Part shown: one piece after another, positions 22,751-33,230 of the stretch
Numbering within the stretch: position 1 is the first letter of the stretch
Layout: every line of letters starts with the position of its first letter
Assembly (NCBI GenBank): GCA_963995505.1
Contig: OZ023181.1
Coordinates: 9,213,487 to 9,277,486 of the forward strand
DNA length: 64,000 nucleotides
Direction: 5' to 3'
Source: Hypericum androsaemum
Lineage: Eukaryota > Streptophyta > Magnoliopsida > Malpighiales > Hypericaceae
The notes under the pieces: model-generated
What the model was told of the DNA's origin: nothing
The model's database searches: none
What the model saw: the letters and a program-made list of their open reading frames with translations, nothing else
Position numbers and translations under genes: made by a program

Positions 22751-23467
22751 AGTAGAGCAATATTAAAAAAAATGTAAAACTATGGGAGACCACCTAATGA
22801 CTGGTTATCTCCACTCCAAGGCCTCTGCCACCTACAAGTTAATGCAACACTTATTTTTATATTTTGAGTTTAACGTTTTGTACTATAAGTTATATATTGA
22901 GCTATTAGTTACATGCAAAGTATACAGATTTTATCTGGCTCGAATTTATATTAATTAGTTCAGTAGACCAAATATTATGTAATATAAACTAAAAATTTAT
23001 CAAATTACACTTTCATTTTAACAATTATATCATATTAAACTCATAATTAAAATAAAAGTACAAATGTCCAAATCCAACAAATAAAATAAAAGTATTAATA
23101 GCTAGATACTTTAGTATTATATGGCCCAGTACAAGATTTGGAAATTTTGTAATTTTATTTTAATTATGAGTTTAATATGATATAATCGTTGAAATGAAAG
23201 TGTACTTCAAATTTTTTTATATTACCTAGTATTCAGTCCATTAAACCTACTAATACTTTAACTTGCATGTAACTAATAGCTCTAAACATATTTATCAAAA
23301 AAGTTCTAAACATAAAAAATATATAAAGTGTTTCAATTAAAAACCCATTAAAATATAAAAAACGTTGCATTAACTTAAGCCACTTGTAGGTGGCGGACCT
23401 TGGAGTGGAGACGACACTAGGTCGTCTCCCATAGGTTAATATTTTTTTTCTTCAATATTACTCTACT
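22751..23467. mobile_element. near-palindromic foldback element
   Basis: The whole 717 bases fold on themselves: AGTAGAGCAATATT at the left matches AGTAGAGTAATATT read from the right end. Inner blocks also pair, for example CCACCTACAAGTTAATGCAA near 22830 and the AATTATATCATATTAAACTC block near 23020 with its complement near 23165. There is almost no spacer, and no coding capacity. This is the structure of foldback or MITE-type DNA elements. No target duplication is clear. Confidence 0.8.
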
Positions 23468-24339
23468 TTGGCAGAAGAAAGTCATGACTTCTGGCCGAAA
23501 ACGCACGTCGCGGTTGTGCAAGCGGCAACGACCCGCAATCGGGTCGCTCCCATAATTTATTTTTAATTTCTAATTACTTTTTTACCTATATTGAGTTTAT
23601 ATGTATGTTTTTATCTATTTTCAGAATATATGTATTTTTTTATCCATTTTAAAAAGAATCCCTACACAGTTACTGGTTGACACAATAAAAAAGTGTCGAC
23701 ATTTTTGCTTCTGAATATATAAAAAAGTTAATTAATCTCGAGGCAATAGAAATTTCAAAAGATAATAGTTGATCGATGTGAAGATAGATTCTAATGTCGA
23801 TCGATGTCCAATGTGAACTCGGAGCTCAAACTCAGTCCGGACTAAACGGATCAAAAAGTAAACTTTAGATGGATTCTAATCAATTAGAATGCGTAAAGGA
23901 TGACCAAGATAAAAATGCTGACCATTACCTAAAATGATAAAAATGTCCTCAGTTTGTCTTAATACTAAAGACAAAAAAAACGAAGAGGTCAAGTGCTCCC
24001 AACAGGAAGACTAAGATCTGCAACACAAAGTCACCCCTCGCCGTCTAAAAACTGTCAGATAAGAGGGAATCTAGTGTGACCATGGTTCGAATAAAACTGG
24101 AGGTTCTGATAAACGAATTCGAAAGTATGGTGAGGTCCCAAAAACAATCCTGCAACTTTCTAAAAAGATTTCGGTTATTGTTTGTAATTTTCCGAAATCG
24201 TAACCGGAGATTTTAGAACCATGATCACTACTACCAACAATAGAGGTTACCGTTTCTTTTTAAAAATTTAATAAATTGAAATGACTATGATCGAACTCAA
24301 ATGGGTTCAAGAATCGTGATAGATAGAAAGAAAAGAGGA
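23468..24339. other. intergenic DNA with one member of a dispersed repeat pair
   Basis: No gene is seen. Positions about 23775-23925 (GTCGATCGATGTCCAATGTG, then AATCAATTAGAATGCGT and GATGACCAAG) have a diverged direct copy at about 26990-27125. A GC-rich stretch at 23490-23555 is not explained. Confidence 0.45.
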
Positions 24340-24880
24340 AAGGAAGAAGAAGAAAGCAGGGAGAAACCGTTTATTGGTTTAGAGATGCCAGAGTTCCAGA
24401 ATGGTCTTACTTTGTGAAGCTTATCGGAGTGTCTTGGTACTGCCCGCCAACTTTCAATGCTGTAATGTTAAGATGCACTGGTCTTGGTGCGAGGCTGTAT
24501 GTTAAGAAATATTTGACACTCTGTTTTGCGCGATAACTTGGAGAATTTGGCTGCAAAGGAACAAGTACATATTCGAAGAGCAACGGCCAGATTTGTCGGT
24601 GGTGTGATCAATCGAACTATTTATCATACACGAGAGTGACTAATTTGGTCAGACTTTATCAACGACCTGCACAACCAAGACTTAATCTTGTTTCTACTTG
24701 GTGTGGTTATTCATTTTAATTTGATCAGGCGTGGTAGGAATTAGGTTCATGAATCTGTGGAGTATTTGTATTATTGAATAGCGAGAGTGCATTATCAGGG
24801 AGGGTCCCGTTGAGGTCCCTTGTAGTAAATATTCTATACAGTATATTGTATTTAATAAAGCGAATTTATTTATATAAAAA
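24340..24880 (+). pseudogene. L1-type LINE 3' remnant
   Basis: A short broken reading frame gives ITWRIWLQRNKYIFEEQRPD, the pattern (W..W..RN..F) seen near the end of ORF2 in plant L1 elements. It is followed by non-coding DNA that ends TTTAATAAAGCGAATTTA with an A-rich stretch. Only the end of the element is left and no target duplication was found. Confidence 0.6.
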
Positions 24881-25624
24881 ATTCCAGAATTGTCACTATC
24901 TTCTATTACATTTCTATTTATACTCCTAACTTACCACCGCCTCAAGTGGCCAATAGGGACCCGTCACATGTCTATTCATTTTCCCGTTAAGCCCAATGTT
25001 TAGAAGCCTGACGTTCTTCCCGCCAACAACTAATCGCAAACATAACAACCTTCCCCTTCAACACTAACCTTGTCCTCTAGGTTATATCTTGAAATCTGTA
25101 AATTTCTTTTTGAAATCGGCTACAACTTCCCAAGTGGTATCTTCAGGACCCAAATTACACCAAGAAATCAGAGTTTGCTGGGCTTATTTTTTTAATAAGT
25201 AAAATTGTATTTATCGAGAAAAAAATACTCGCCATCAATGTACTTACTATTGATTACATCGCCTATAATATCTTTCGCCATTAAATTTCTACGAAAATAC
25301 ACTAGTTAATATTTTATCCTAGTACATATATATAATGATAAAATATATCTAGTATTCTAGTGCGAGTTTATAACAAATCCTTCTGAATTTATTTCGTCTA
25401 TTTGCATATTTCTGTCGCTTCACAGATAGTCCCCTAATGATAGTCTCGATTTCATCATTCCCGTCAACCGCTAAGCGAATAGCAAAATTGCTCGAGGAGA
25501 ATCTTTCCGGAGGTCTTATCTTCTGATTAAATGGTTCAATAATTCTCTCGTCTTGGCTGTTGGTTTTTTCGGTGGGGTGCTCGTCCGTAGTTCGTGATTT
25601 ATTTTTTGGGCAGAACATGTCTAT
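24881..25624. other. intergenic DNA
   Basis: No supported gene. An 89-residue minus-strand open frame (25618-25349) has no domain and odd, AT-driven composition. Confidence 0.4.
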
Positions 25625-26100
25625 TAGTCAACTTGCGCAATTAGGACAGCATTACTTAATAATAATTGTTTTTGCTATCTTTGTCCTTTGATAAGCAATG
25701 CTGACAGGAGGTATCGTGCATATATTTACAATTATTGATCCAGTATTTAATGCCTCGGGAACATGGTTGATCTAGTGAGACTACAGGTGAGGACTACATT
25801 TTGGGCCGTCAGATTTGATTATCTGTAAATCTGATGGTCAATAACCTATCAGATGATATTGATTTGCATGTGAAGTGATATTGGTTTGCACGTGAAGTGA
25901 TATTGGTTTGCAAGACGCTGATTTGCATGCGTAGTGATATTGGTTTGCATGTGTAATGATATTGGTTTGCATGCGTAATGATATTGGTTTGAGTTAGTCC
26001 CTATGGGTGGGGACTACCCCAATCTCCACCAAATCTGCCCCCGATCTACTAGTCAAAAATTACGTCAACTTACTTATCCATTTTATTAAATTATGGTTTT
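25625..26100 (+). repeat. second copy of the ascorbate oxidase upstream segment, interrupted
   Basis: Matches 3413-3600 in the same orientation: GCAATTAGGACAG, TTTTTGCTATCTTTG, CTGACAGG and GCCTCGGGAACATGGT, then after the inserted 268 bp, ATCTACTA and AAAATTACGTCAACTT. The similarity ends on both sides within about 200 bases. Confidence 0.8.
25775..26042 (+). mobile_element. short element with GATATTGGTTTGCATG tandem repeats
   Basis: Flanked by GATCTA at 25769-25774 and 26043-26048, while the related uninterrupted locus near 3540 has a single AGATCTACTA. It begins GTGAGACTACAGGTGAGGAC and ends CCACCAAATCTGCCCC, with about seven copies of a roughly 22-bp unit, GTGATATTGGTTTGCATGCG, in the middle. 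No coding capacity and no clear inverted ends. A reversed relative is at about 56440-56790. Confidence 0.7.
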
Positions 26101-27506
26101 TATTTATCCACGGAGTGGATTCCATGCCAACGGAAGTCTAGATTGTCCGGGATTTTATTTCTTATACACCATGTAGTATCCGGATGCCGATTAATTCAAC
26201 TTCGAGTTGGATGAGATCTTTAAAATATGATAAAAAAAATTTCATCAAATTTTTTTGGGGGTCAATTTCCAACATGTATTTAGCACTATTGCGTTTTCAA
26301 ATATTCGAACACGATACTTAGTTAAGTTAGAACAACATCCTAACTAGTTGATCTAAGTATTTGTCAAAATTTGATTGGACCATCGGAGCTAAAGAAAATA
26401 ACCCTGATATCAATAATTTTTGTGTATATCTAAATTTAACAATTTCGACAATATTAGAAATTTTCCGGGAACCTTTCCAAAAAATAGAAAATTTCCGGAA
26501 ATTTTTTTCAGTCAATGTAATACGTTCTTGTAAAAATAAAAATATTATGTATTGCTTTTGCTAACTTTTCCCTAAATAGAATTCGTGTACCATAAAATTT
26601 ACTTGACGGCAAATTAATTTGATTGTCTCTATCTGATGAGTATATACTTCACGGTCTAGTGGTAATTTGCAGAAATTTCTTATTTAAGGAAATTAAACCA
26701 CTAAGTTTTATCTTCTGCAATTGGTTACATGGTATAGGACTAAGAAATGCGAGCACTTTAAGGCTCTTCGGACAAAACATGTAACCAACGAACACTTACG
26801 ATAAATAATAACGTTGGTAAAATTTAACCAAAAAATTTGGCAAAGTGAGTATCGAGATATCATATGATTTTAAAAACAATTAGACTTGGGTTTTGTATAA
26901 GTAAATTGTTAGACTTTGTTGTCGAAACATTTAAAACATGGTATGCTTTTAAAGTAATAATGAGGACTCTAAATACAGAAACAAAAAAAAGTCAATAGTC
27001 GACATTAAATGTGAACTCGATACTCAAATTCGGTTACGCTAGACGGACCAGATAAAAAAAATGACCCTGGACATGATTCTAAATTTCTAATCAATTACAA
27101 CGCGTGAAGGGTGACCAAGCGGCGAGGGGAAGTAACATTTCTTTTCTCATGAAAAAGCCAAGCGGTTTCGCCTGTATTAAGTAGGAGCAGTTGCATAAAG
27201 TTGACCTTGCAGTATAGTCTTGTCCTTAGAGTTGACCTTGTAAAGTTGTCGCACAGAACAACGAAAGATGGTAAAAATTATACAAGGGTTTCTGCTGTAT
27301 GTGCAACCAGCTCTAACCCGAAGGTTGTGTAGTACTGAATGTTTGCAAAATCGAACTAATTGCTATTGACATGCATTTCTGTCCGAATTTAACGTTAAAA
27401 CTACGATCGTGCTTGCATCGGTCTCCCGACTCTATCGAACTCGGATAAAATGTCGTGTGAGTATTGGGATTGTAAACGGATGTACCAACCAAAATAATTT
27501 AACGTT
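26101..27506. other. AT-rich intergenic DNA
   Basis: No gene is supported. The part at 26990-27125 is the second member of the repeat pair with 23775-23925. Short open frames at 26327-26564 overlap on both strands and are AT-rich chance frames. Confidence 0.45.
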
Positions 27507-27520
27507 AACTGCATCTGATG

Positions 27521-28936
27521 AGAGGCTTAGGCACTTTCTCTGGTCCGACAAGGAAGATGTCAGGAAAGCCTCCAAGGTAAGGTGGGAGTTAGTTACTCAA
27601 CCTCTTGCTGATGAAGAATAACCTGTTGCTCATCAAATAGATTTGGAGGTTTTTCGCAAACCCCGACTCCATCTGGGCAAAATCTCTTGTGGCCATCCAT
27701 AGCCGGGGTGCACAGGGTGCTCTCACTCTGCCTGTTGCCGGAGGCAGGTGCACTTGGGCTGAAATTTGCTCCTTGGTTGCTGATTGTAATTTCTACAATC
27801 TTTTTCGCGAAGAAGTTCTCCTTTTACCAGGAGAGGGGAATCGTTTCTTATTTTGGAAAGACCCATGGCTGCTGGATCGACTGCTTATGGAAGTGTATCC
27901 AAGGTTATTCTCTATCTCGACTCAACAAAATTCGAAGGTCCAGGAGTGTGGGAGGATACAGATTTCTTGGGAATGGTCCTTAGGTTGGAGCAGACCCTTG
28001 AGGGCTTGGGAAGAAGAGGCGGTGACTGCCCTCCTCTCGGCCCTGTCTTCTTTCTCCCCGGGGTAGAGGCCCGACTCGGTGTCATGGAGGGGCTCTATGG
28101 ATGGGATTTTCTCCACAAAAGCAATGCGAGACAAGATCAACAGGTCAACGGGTTCCCTAACCCCGATGGCTGCCGATTTGAGCAGGATTTGGACTAACTT
28201 GGTGCCATCAAAGGTCGAATGTTTCCTGTGGGTGGCGCTGCAAGGGAAGCTTCCTACTAGGGACAACCTCATTAGAGCCAATCACCTCGAGCCATGGGAC
28301 GGCTTATGCCCACTTTGCAGAACTGATGATGAGACATGTATGCACCTATTCTTACATTGCCCAATCTCGTGGCGCACCTGGAATTTCTTTGCTAAAAAAA
28401 TTAGTGTCGACTAGTGCTCGGGGCCATCCTTGGGCTCTTCTTTGAATCTTTGGATGGGATTGGTCAGTGGCGGGATGCTTGAAAATGTTTGGTTTGCTTT
28501 TTATTGGACGATTATGTAGGAGATTTGGTTACTTCGCAACAAGGTCATTTTCGATGATGCGAATTGCAACCGTGAGCTCATCACGAGTTCTATTTGCTTC
28601 CACGCCAACGAGTGGATCCTTTGGCCGAACAATACTAGAGACATTGGCTTTCAAAATCTCATTATGTTTGTGGTTCTACTCATAGTTTGTAATGTCTCAA
28701 TTCAGTGTTTGGGGTGTCTGTTTTTGTTGGTCTGGTTGACAGATGTATGCCCATCATAGGTGTTTTAGCAATTGGCAGGAAATCTTGCTTTTCTAGAAGG
28801 GAGATTTGCTGCCAATTGAAATACATATAGCGAGTGTATTTTCGCTTGTCCGGGGCTCTTCGGTTCACCTTGAAGATCCTTTTTGGCTGTAATTATTATA
28901 TTTTTCTCAATATACATATTTTACCGACAAAAAAAA
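27521..28936 (+). mobile_element. 5'-truncated L1 LINE with 14-bp target duplication
   Basis: AACTGCATCTGATG occurs immediately before (27507-27520) and after (28937-28950) this segment, which ends in an A-run at 28930-28936. The inside encodes the last third of L1 ORF2. 5' truncation, an A-rich tail and a 14-bp duplication are the marks of target-primed reverse transcription. Confidence 0.92.
27530..28685 (+). pseudogene. LINE ORF2 C-terminal part with zinc-binding domain
   Basis: Pieces read HFLWSDKEDVRKASKVRWEL, then after a shift FLFWKDPWLLDRLLMEVYPR, then VECFLWVALQGKLPTRDNLI and GLCPLCRTDDETCMHLFLHC, the zf-RVT zinc-binding domain that follows the reverse transcriptase in plant L1 elements. 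The end (28467-28685) contains a W..RN-like tail. Stops and at least two frame shifts separate the pieces. No reverse transcriptase catalytic centre is present because the 5' part was never copied. Confidence 0.88.
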
Positions 28937-28950
28937 AACTGCATCTGATG

Positions 28951-29370
28951 TCAACGATATTTTCTGTTCAGGCTCGGATACCGTGTTCTGTACATGGTCT
29001 AAAGCTTACTTTTTGTTCAGACAAGTTCTCATTGCCATGTTAATTATTGTTAGCCAAATTACCATGTCTCGTAGTTGTGTGGCTAAATATTCGTCCTTAT
29101 TTTTGAAATATTATTTTGTAGGTTGTTTAGTTTGGTGAAATATAAAGAACCCTGATAACAAATCAGTTAATTGTGCTATTAATTTTTGGGTTAAATATAC
29201 TTAAGTACATTATGTTATCCGAAATAACTACTCAAGGGCCTCCTGAGTCACGAAAACAGCCAAAATAATCCAAAGTTATTTAAAACTCTAAATTTTCATA
29301 GTAAAAAGTCCGTTATACCGAGGACGAGAGCAACAATCATGCGTTTCTTCAATCCAAATTCTCAATTAGT
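28951..29370. other. intergenic DNA
   Basis: No gene or repeat structure recognised. Confidence 0.4.
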
Positions 29371-29800
29371 ATCTGGAATTATTTTGTGCGAAAGCTGGGG
29401 ATTAAATGGAGCGGGGGTCACGAGGTGAGTTCGTTCATGCAAGCCTGGATGGGATTGGTACGAGTACGCATGTTTAAAAAGATTTGGTTCACAATTTACG
29501 CATCAACAATATGGGAGTTTATGGTTTCTTCGAAATGGGGTGATATTTAAAGGTGAAAAGTACAATAATGAGCTTCTTATCCATACGATTCTCTTCAGAG
29601 TGCAAGAGTGATTAAATTAGTCTAATTCTCTAGTGAAATTAGGCCACCAAGATGTAATTTTGTTCTTGGAGTCTTTTTCTTGATTGGGGGCACGAATAGG
29701 GAACAATCCCAGGGGAGCGATTACAAACATTGTAATCAGGATGTTGTTAAGTTGTAATTATTATTTTTGTTTAATAAAATCTACTTATTGACTTTTATAC
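29371..29800 (+). pseudogene. L1-type LINE 3' remnant
   Basis: A broken frame gives FVRKLGIKWSGGHEVSSFMQ and AWMGLVRVRMFKKIWFTIYA, followed by IWEFMVSSKWGDI, the same end-of-ORF2 pattern as the LINE at 27521. A TTTAATAAAATCTACTT end near 29775 closes it. No duplication was seen. Confidence 0.6.
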
Positions 29801-30084
29801 CTTTGGAAAAATAAAAACCAAAACTTCTCCTTTAGCCCACCACTACCCCAGTGCTCCCAAATTTAGATTTAGTGGAGACTGCCAATGCCGCTTCTTCCTC
29901 CTCTACCACCAACGCCGGCTTCTTCCTCCCCTACCACCAACGTCGAGAATGCCGACATTGGCTAGATGTACGAGCTCTTCCTCGAGTGAACGACGTCGAG
30001 ATCCTCCGAATCCCCACCCACCAAGGGAACGACGTCGTGGCGGTCATCGGCTCTGGTCCCCGTCATCGGCTCGGGAAGTACCAA

Positions 30085-30660
30085 CGATGTGTCACAATGG
30101 TAATTTCCTTAATGATATTCATATATTTCTGTATTGGTATATTTCTGTAGTGATATTAGTATACACGTTACCTGATATTGGTATATTCGTGCAGTGATAT
30201 TGGTATTCTTGTATTGGTACAATGATATAAATTATTGGTATATTTGTCTCATTAGTTTCTCTTATGCTTTACATTGGTATGTAACTGTATGGAAATTGGT
30301 ATGGATATTCAATAATATTGGTATGCATTGTGTGTTTGTTCAAAATATCAGAGAAGAATGAAACAAATATCCGAGAAAAAGAAAACCAATATCGAGAAGA
30401 AGGAAACCAATATCCGAGTAGAAGGATACCAATATCTGAGTAGAAGGATACCAATATCCGAGTAAAATGATATCAATATCAGAGAAGAAGGAAACCAATA
30501 TCAGAGTAGAAGGAAACCAATATCAGAGAATAAGGAAACACGTATCAGAGTAGAAGGACACCAATATAAGAGTAGAAGGAAACCAATATCCGAGAAGAAG
30601 GAAACACGTATCAGAGTAGAAGGAAATCAATATCCGAGTATAAGAATACCAATATTCCTA
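30085..30660. repeat. GATATTGGTAT minisatellite that changes strand midway
   Basis: From about 30110 to 30330 the plus strand repeats ATATTGGTAT with spacers. From about 30360 to 30655 it repeats AGAAGGAAACCAATATC with variants of about 22 to 24 bases, that is, the same core on the other strand. No coding capacity. The DNA ends at about 30915 with GTGGGGACAAGCCTTGTCCC, a short palindrome also seen in part in the related copies. Confidence 0.8.
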
Positions 30661-30939
30661 TAATTGTATTTTCATAAATTGATTGTTTTCCATACATAAA
30701 GTTTTTGTAACCAGAAATAAAGTTTTCATAAATTACTTTGTTTATTTTTATTTTTTTAATATTTTCATAACTGTATTATCTCTAATTTGTATCTTGGTTT
30801 GGTTAATAGTATGTTTTCAATATTGTCCCTGATTCTTTTGTTAATACATAAATTGTCGTTCTCATCCCTTGTGATCCTCTTCAGTGGGGACAAGCCTTGT
30901 CCCCACTAAATCTGATCCCATTAAGCACAAAAGTCAAGA

Positions 30940-33230
30940 TTAGATATGCAATCAAACAGAAAGCCAACTGCATAAACAATCTCGCATTGTTCAGAAGAGT
31001 AGTAACCATCCAGAGAATTACAAAACCAAAGTCCCCCAAAGGGGTCACTAGAGATTCATTTAGAAGGAGGCACCCCAAGATTGTTGGACATCACAGCAGC
31101 CTGTTTGATAACATTTACCACCGTGGTAAGCTCACCATCCCAGTCAACATCAATATGGGAAGCTACTGCTCGAGAAGCAGCAGCCATTTCGGTTAAAAAT
31201 TATGTTTGATCCTTTTTTGGTGGCGAGGGAGTGAGAGATCTGTCTATTTTTCCGGAGCCAAAAGACCTCTTAAGAGCACTGTTTCAGTTTGAATTGAAGC
31301 CTTCTTGGTGATTGAGAAAGATAAAACATTGGCAAGTGACTTCCTATTACTTTTTGAAGAACGTGACGCCACTTTTGGAGCAGCTGAAACACCCATGGCT
31401 TCATCCTTTTCCTTATCACATAGAGCATCAAAGGCATTACTGGTCATGGCTAGACTGGTGCCCACGTCATGCTCGGAGTTCCCGTTGCCAACATCCACAA
31501 GACAAGATGTTTCCACATCTGCGGTCATGCTGGTGTCTGCCTCATTGTCTTGCTGAAGTGGCGACACAACAATAATTTACTCGCAGCTTGTATTTTACCA
31601 TCTTCATTACAAAGAGGCTGAGATACAAGCGCAGCTTCCACTAGAGCATCTGACAGTACTTGCTTGCCAAATTTTGTCCCTACAACCTTCTCAATATGAT
31701 CAGGATCAACTGTCTTGCCTTCCCTGTTCTTCTCGTGTCCCGCAGCAGTTTTACAAGAAACAACTAAAGCAAGAGAATCACATGGCATCGAAATCTCCCC
31801 TTCTTCAAGCCCATCAGCCTATAAAACATCAAAAGTGTTAGAGGTTAGAGCCTGCGATTGGGACGGAGGATAAATCAAGGCTGCCCTCATTCCAGTAGAT
31901 GCATCCGAGGTAACCATTGGACATGGTGCATTTGTTTTGCACTGCCAACCCTTCGAGACCTCTACCTATGAATGGGCCCTACTATCTGTCACCACCCTCT
32001 ATCTTTCGAGCAAACTTAATGCCATCAACTCGAGAATGCAGCTTCCTACATACATCAGAAGAATGACCAATGCACTTACACCCCTCGCAATACTTTGGGA
32101 GATCCTCGAAGACAAAATTCACAATAACTTTTCCTTGCTCCTCTTCCAAACAAATACTCTCCCGTCGAGGCTGGGACAAATCCATCTCAACCAAACAATG
32201 GCGCCGTGAAATCTTTGCAAAGTGCTCAGATCCAAACAAATCAGAGTACCAAGAGCCGATACAAGACCAAAGATAATGTCCATTGAAACATGCTCAGGAC
32301 TGAGCCTGTCCAATCGCAACCAAACTTTGGCATTAGTGACATTTATCTTAGCAGGACGAAAGAACGGAACCCACGGCTGCAACATGAGTGAACCTTGCGG
32401 GAACCTCCACTTAGAGGAACTCTCAACATTCTCCTTATTCCTCTCAGAGGCAAATACAAAAATGAAATAACCCCGTCCCAATGGAAGCATCTGCCAAGCA
32501 TTAACGGCCCAAATCTTACGAGTAGCCATTTTTAGCTTAAAGGTGGAGCAAGATTTGGATCCCTTTGGCATCACCAAGTGACCAATAATCGCTTTCCTCC
32601 CAATCTTTGAACAAACTTCAGATCGTTCTTTGTCAAGAACTAGAGAACAGCGATCCTCGGTAGTAATGGTTTTATGAATTTACCGTCATTGATCCAATCC
32701 CAAGATGGAGGGCGAACCGACGCTGCGTAGGTCTTTGATGGGAGCGAAGGAGTAGGCCTATCTGCCAAGGAATCATCCGCCTTCGTCGCAGCCAAAGAAG
32801 CATTGTCGACCAATGGTGCCCCACAACCCCCGAACCACCAACGCTTGGGGAGAGGGAAGCGCAGAGATGTTGCAAGAGGGGGAGAACCACCATGAGCATC
32901 GAGGAGTCCATGCTCGATAAAGGCAAAGAAGAGGCAGCGTGTGCCGTCAACAGAGAACCACCACCATCTACCGCCAACGACGAGTGAGTGGCTGCCAGAC
33001 ATAAAGAGGGGAGAACGCCTTGGAGAACCTTGGCCGCGGGGGTCAGCGGGTTCACGGGGGACGCAGGGGGAGCGGGAGTCGTAGACGGAGAAGGTGCGAC
33101 CTCGCCGTGATTAATCATAGACGACGACGTAGGGAGGGGTCCTGTGGATCCTGGAGGCGGCAGATGCCATGGCATGAGCCCAACAGCCTGGGGGCCGGCG
33201 GCGGCGCCGGAAATCAAAAGGGATAGGGTT
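30940..33230 (-). pseudogene. LINE ORF1-like (DUF4283 and zinc knuckle), antisense
   Basis: Minus-strand pieces in order: a proline- and serine-rich start (33217-32640) leading to SWDWINDGKFIKPLLPRIAV; a DUF4283-like part (32577-32280) with INAWQ-type NAWQMLPLGRGYFIFVFA and WRFPQGSLMLQPWVPFF; a CCHC zinc knuckle near 32070 (YCEGCKCIGHSSDVCR, spacing C-x2-C-x4-H-x4-C); then a charged tail (31788-31244) and a short frame starting MAAASRAVASHIDVDWDGEL near 31180. DUF4283 plus zinc knuckle is the nucleic-acid-binding ORF1 of plant L1 elements. Several frame shifts break it. No ORF2 follows: a minisatellite replaces it. Confidence 0.8.

Larger units (their letters stand above)
4173..22751 (+). mobile_element. 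Tat-like Ty3/gypsy LTR retrotransposon, degenerate, with nested insertions
   Basis: Two long similar terminal repeats (about 4173-5831 and 20890-22751) flank gag, protease, reverse transcriptase, RNase H and integrase remains, all on the plus strand in gypsy order. The pol carries an RVT_3-type RNase H after the usual one (FDSSRTNKCVRAG, then QAEYEALILGLRIL), as is known for the Tat/Ogre branch of plant gypsy elements. Inner DNA is interrupted by an antisense retroelement fragment (about 8800-9420) and by a roughly 7-kb nest (about 10990-17949). Several nonsense codons and frame shifts make it inactive. LTR starts are uncertain because the two copies differ there. I could not find a target duplication. 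Lineage name rests on the RNase H architecture, not on a tree. Confidence 0.85.
20890..22751 (+). repeat. 3' LTR of the Tat-like element
   Basis: Carries the same blocks as the 5' LTR: an 18-bp array at 21054-21415, the unique block, a 49-bp array at 21785-22505, then TATATAAAGAGGGCCC near 22512 and the end CCACAACA at 22751. The arrays differ in unit number and sequence from the 5' copy, so the element is not a recent insertion. The start is approximate. The end coincides with the start of a foldback element. Confidence 0.8.

Noticed and set aside
25349..25618. 89-residue minus-strand open frame
   Set aside because: No recognised motif and no sign of conservation in the paired repeat region; probably chance.
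32640..33217. Proline- and serine-rich minus-strand frame as an independent gene
   Set aside because: It leads directly into the DUF4283-like part of the LINE ORF1 and uses two frames, so it is better read as the broken start of that ORF.
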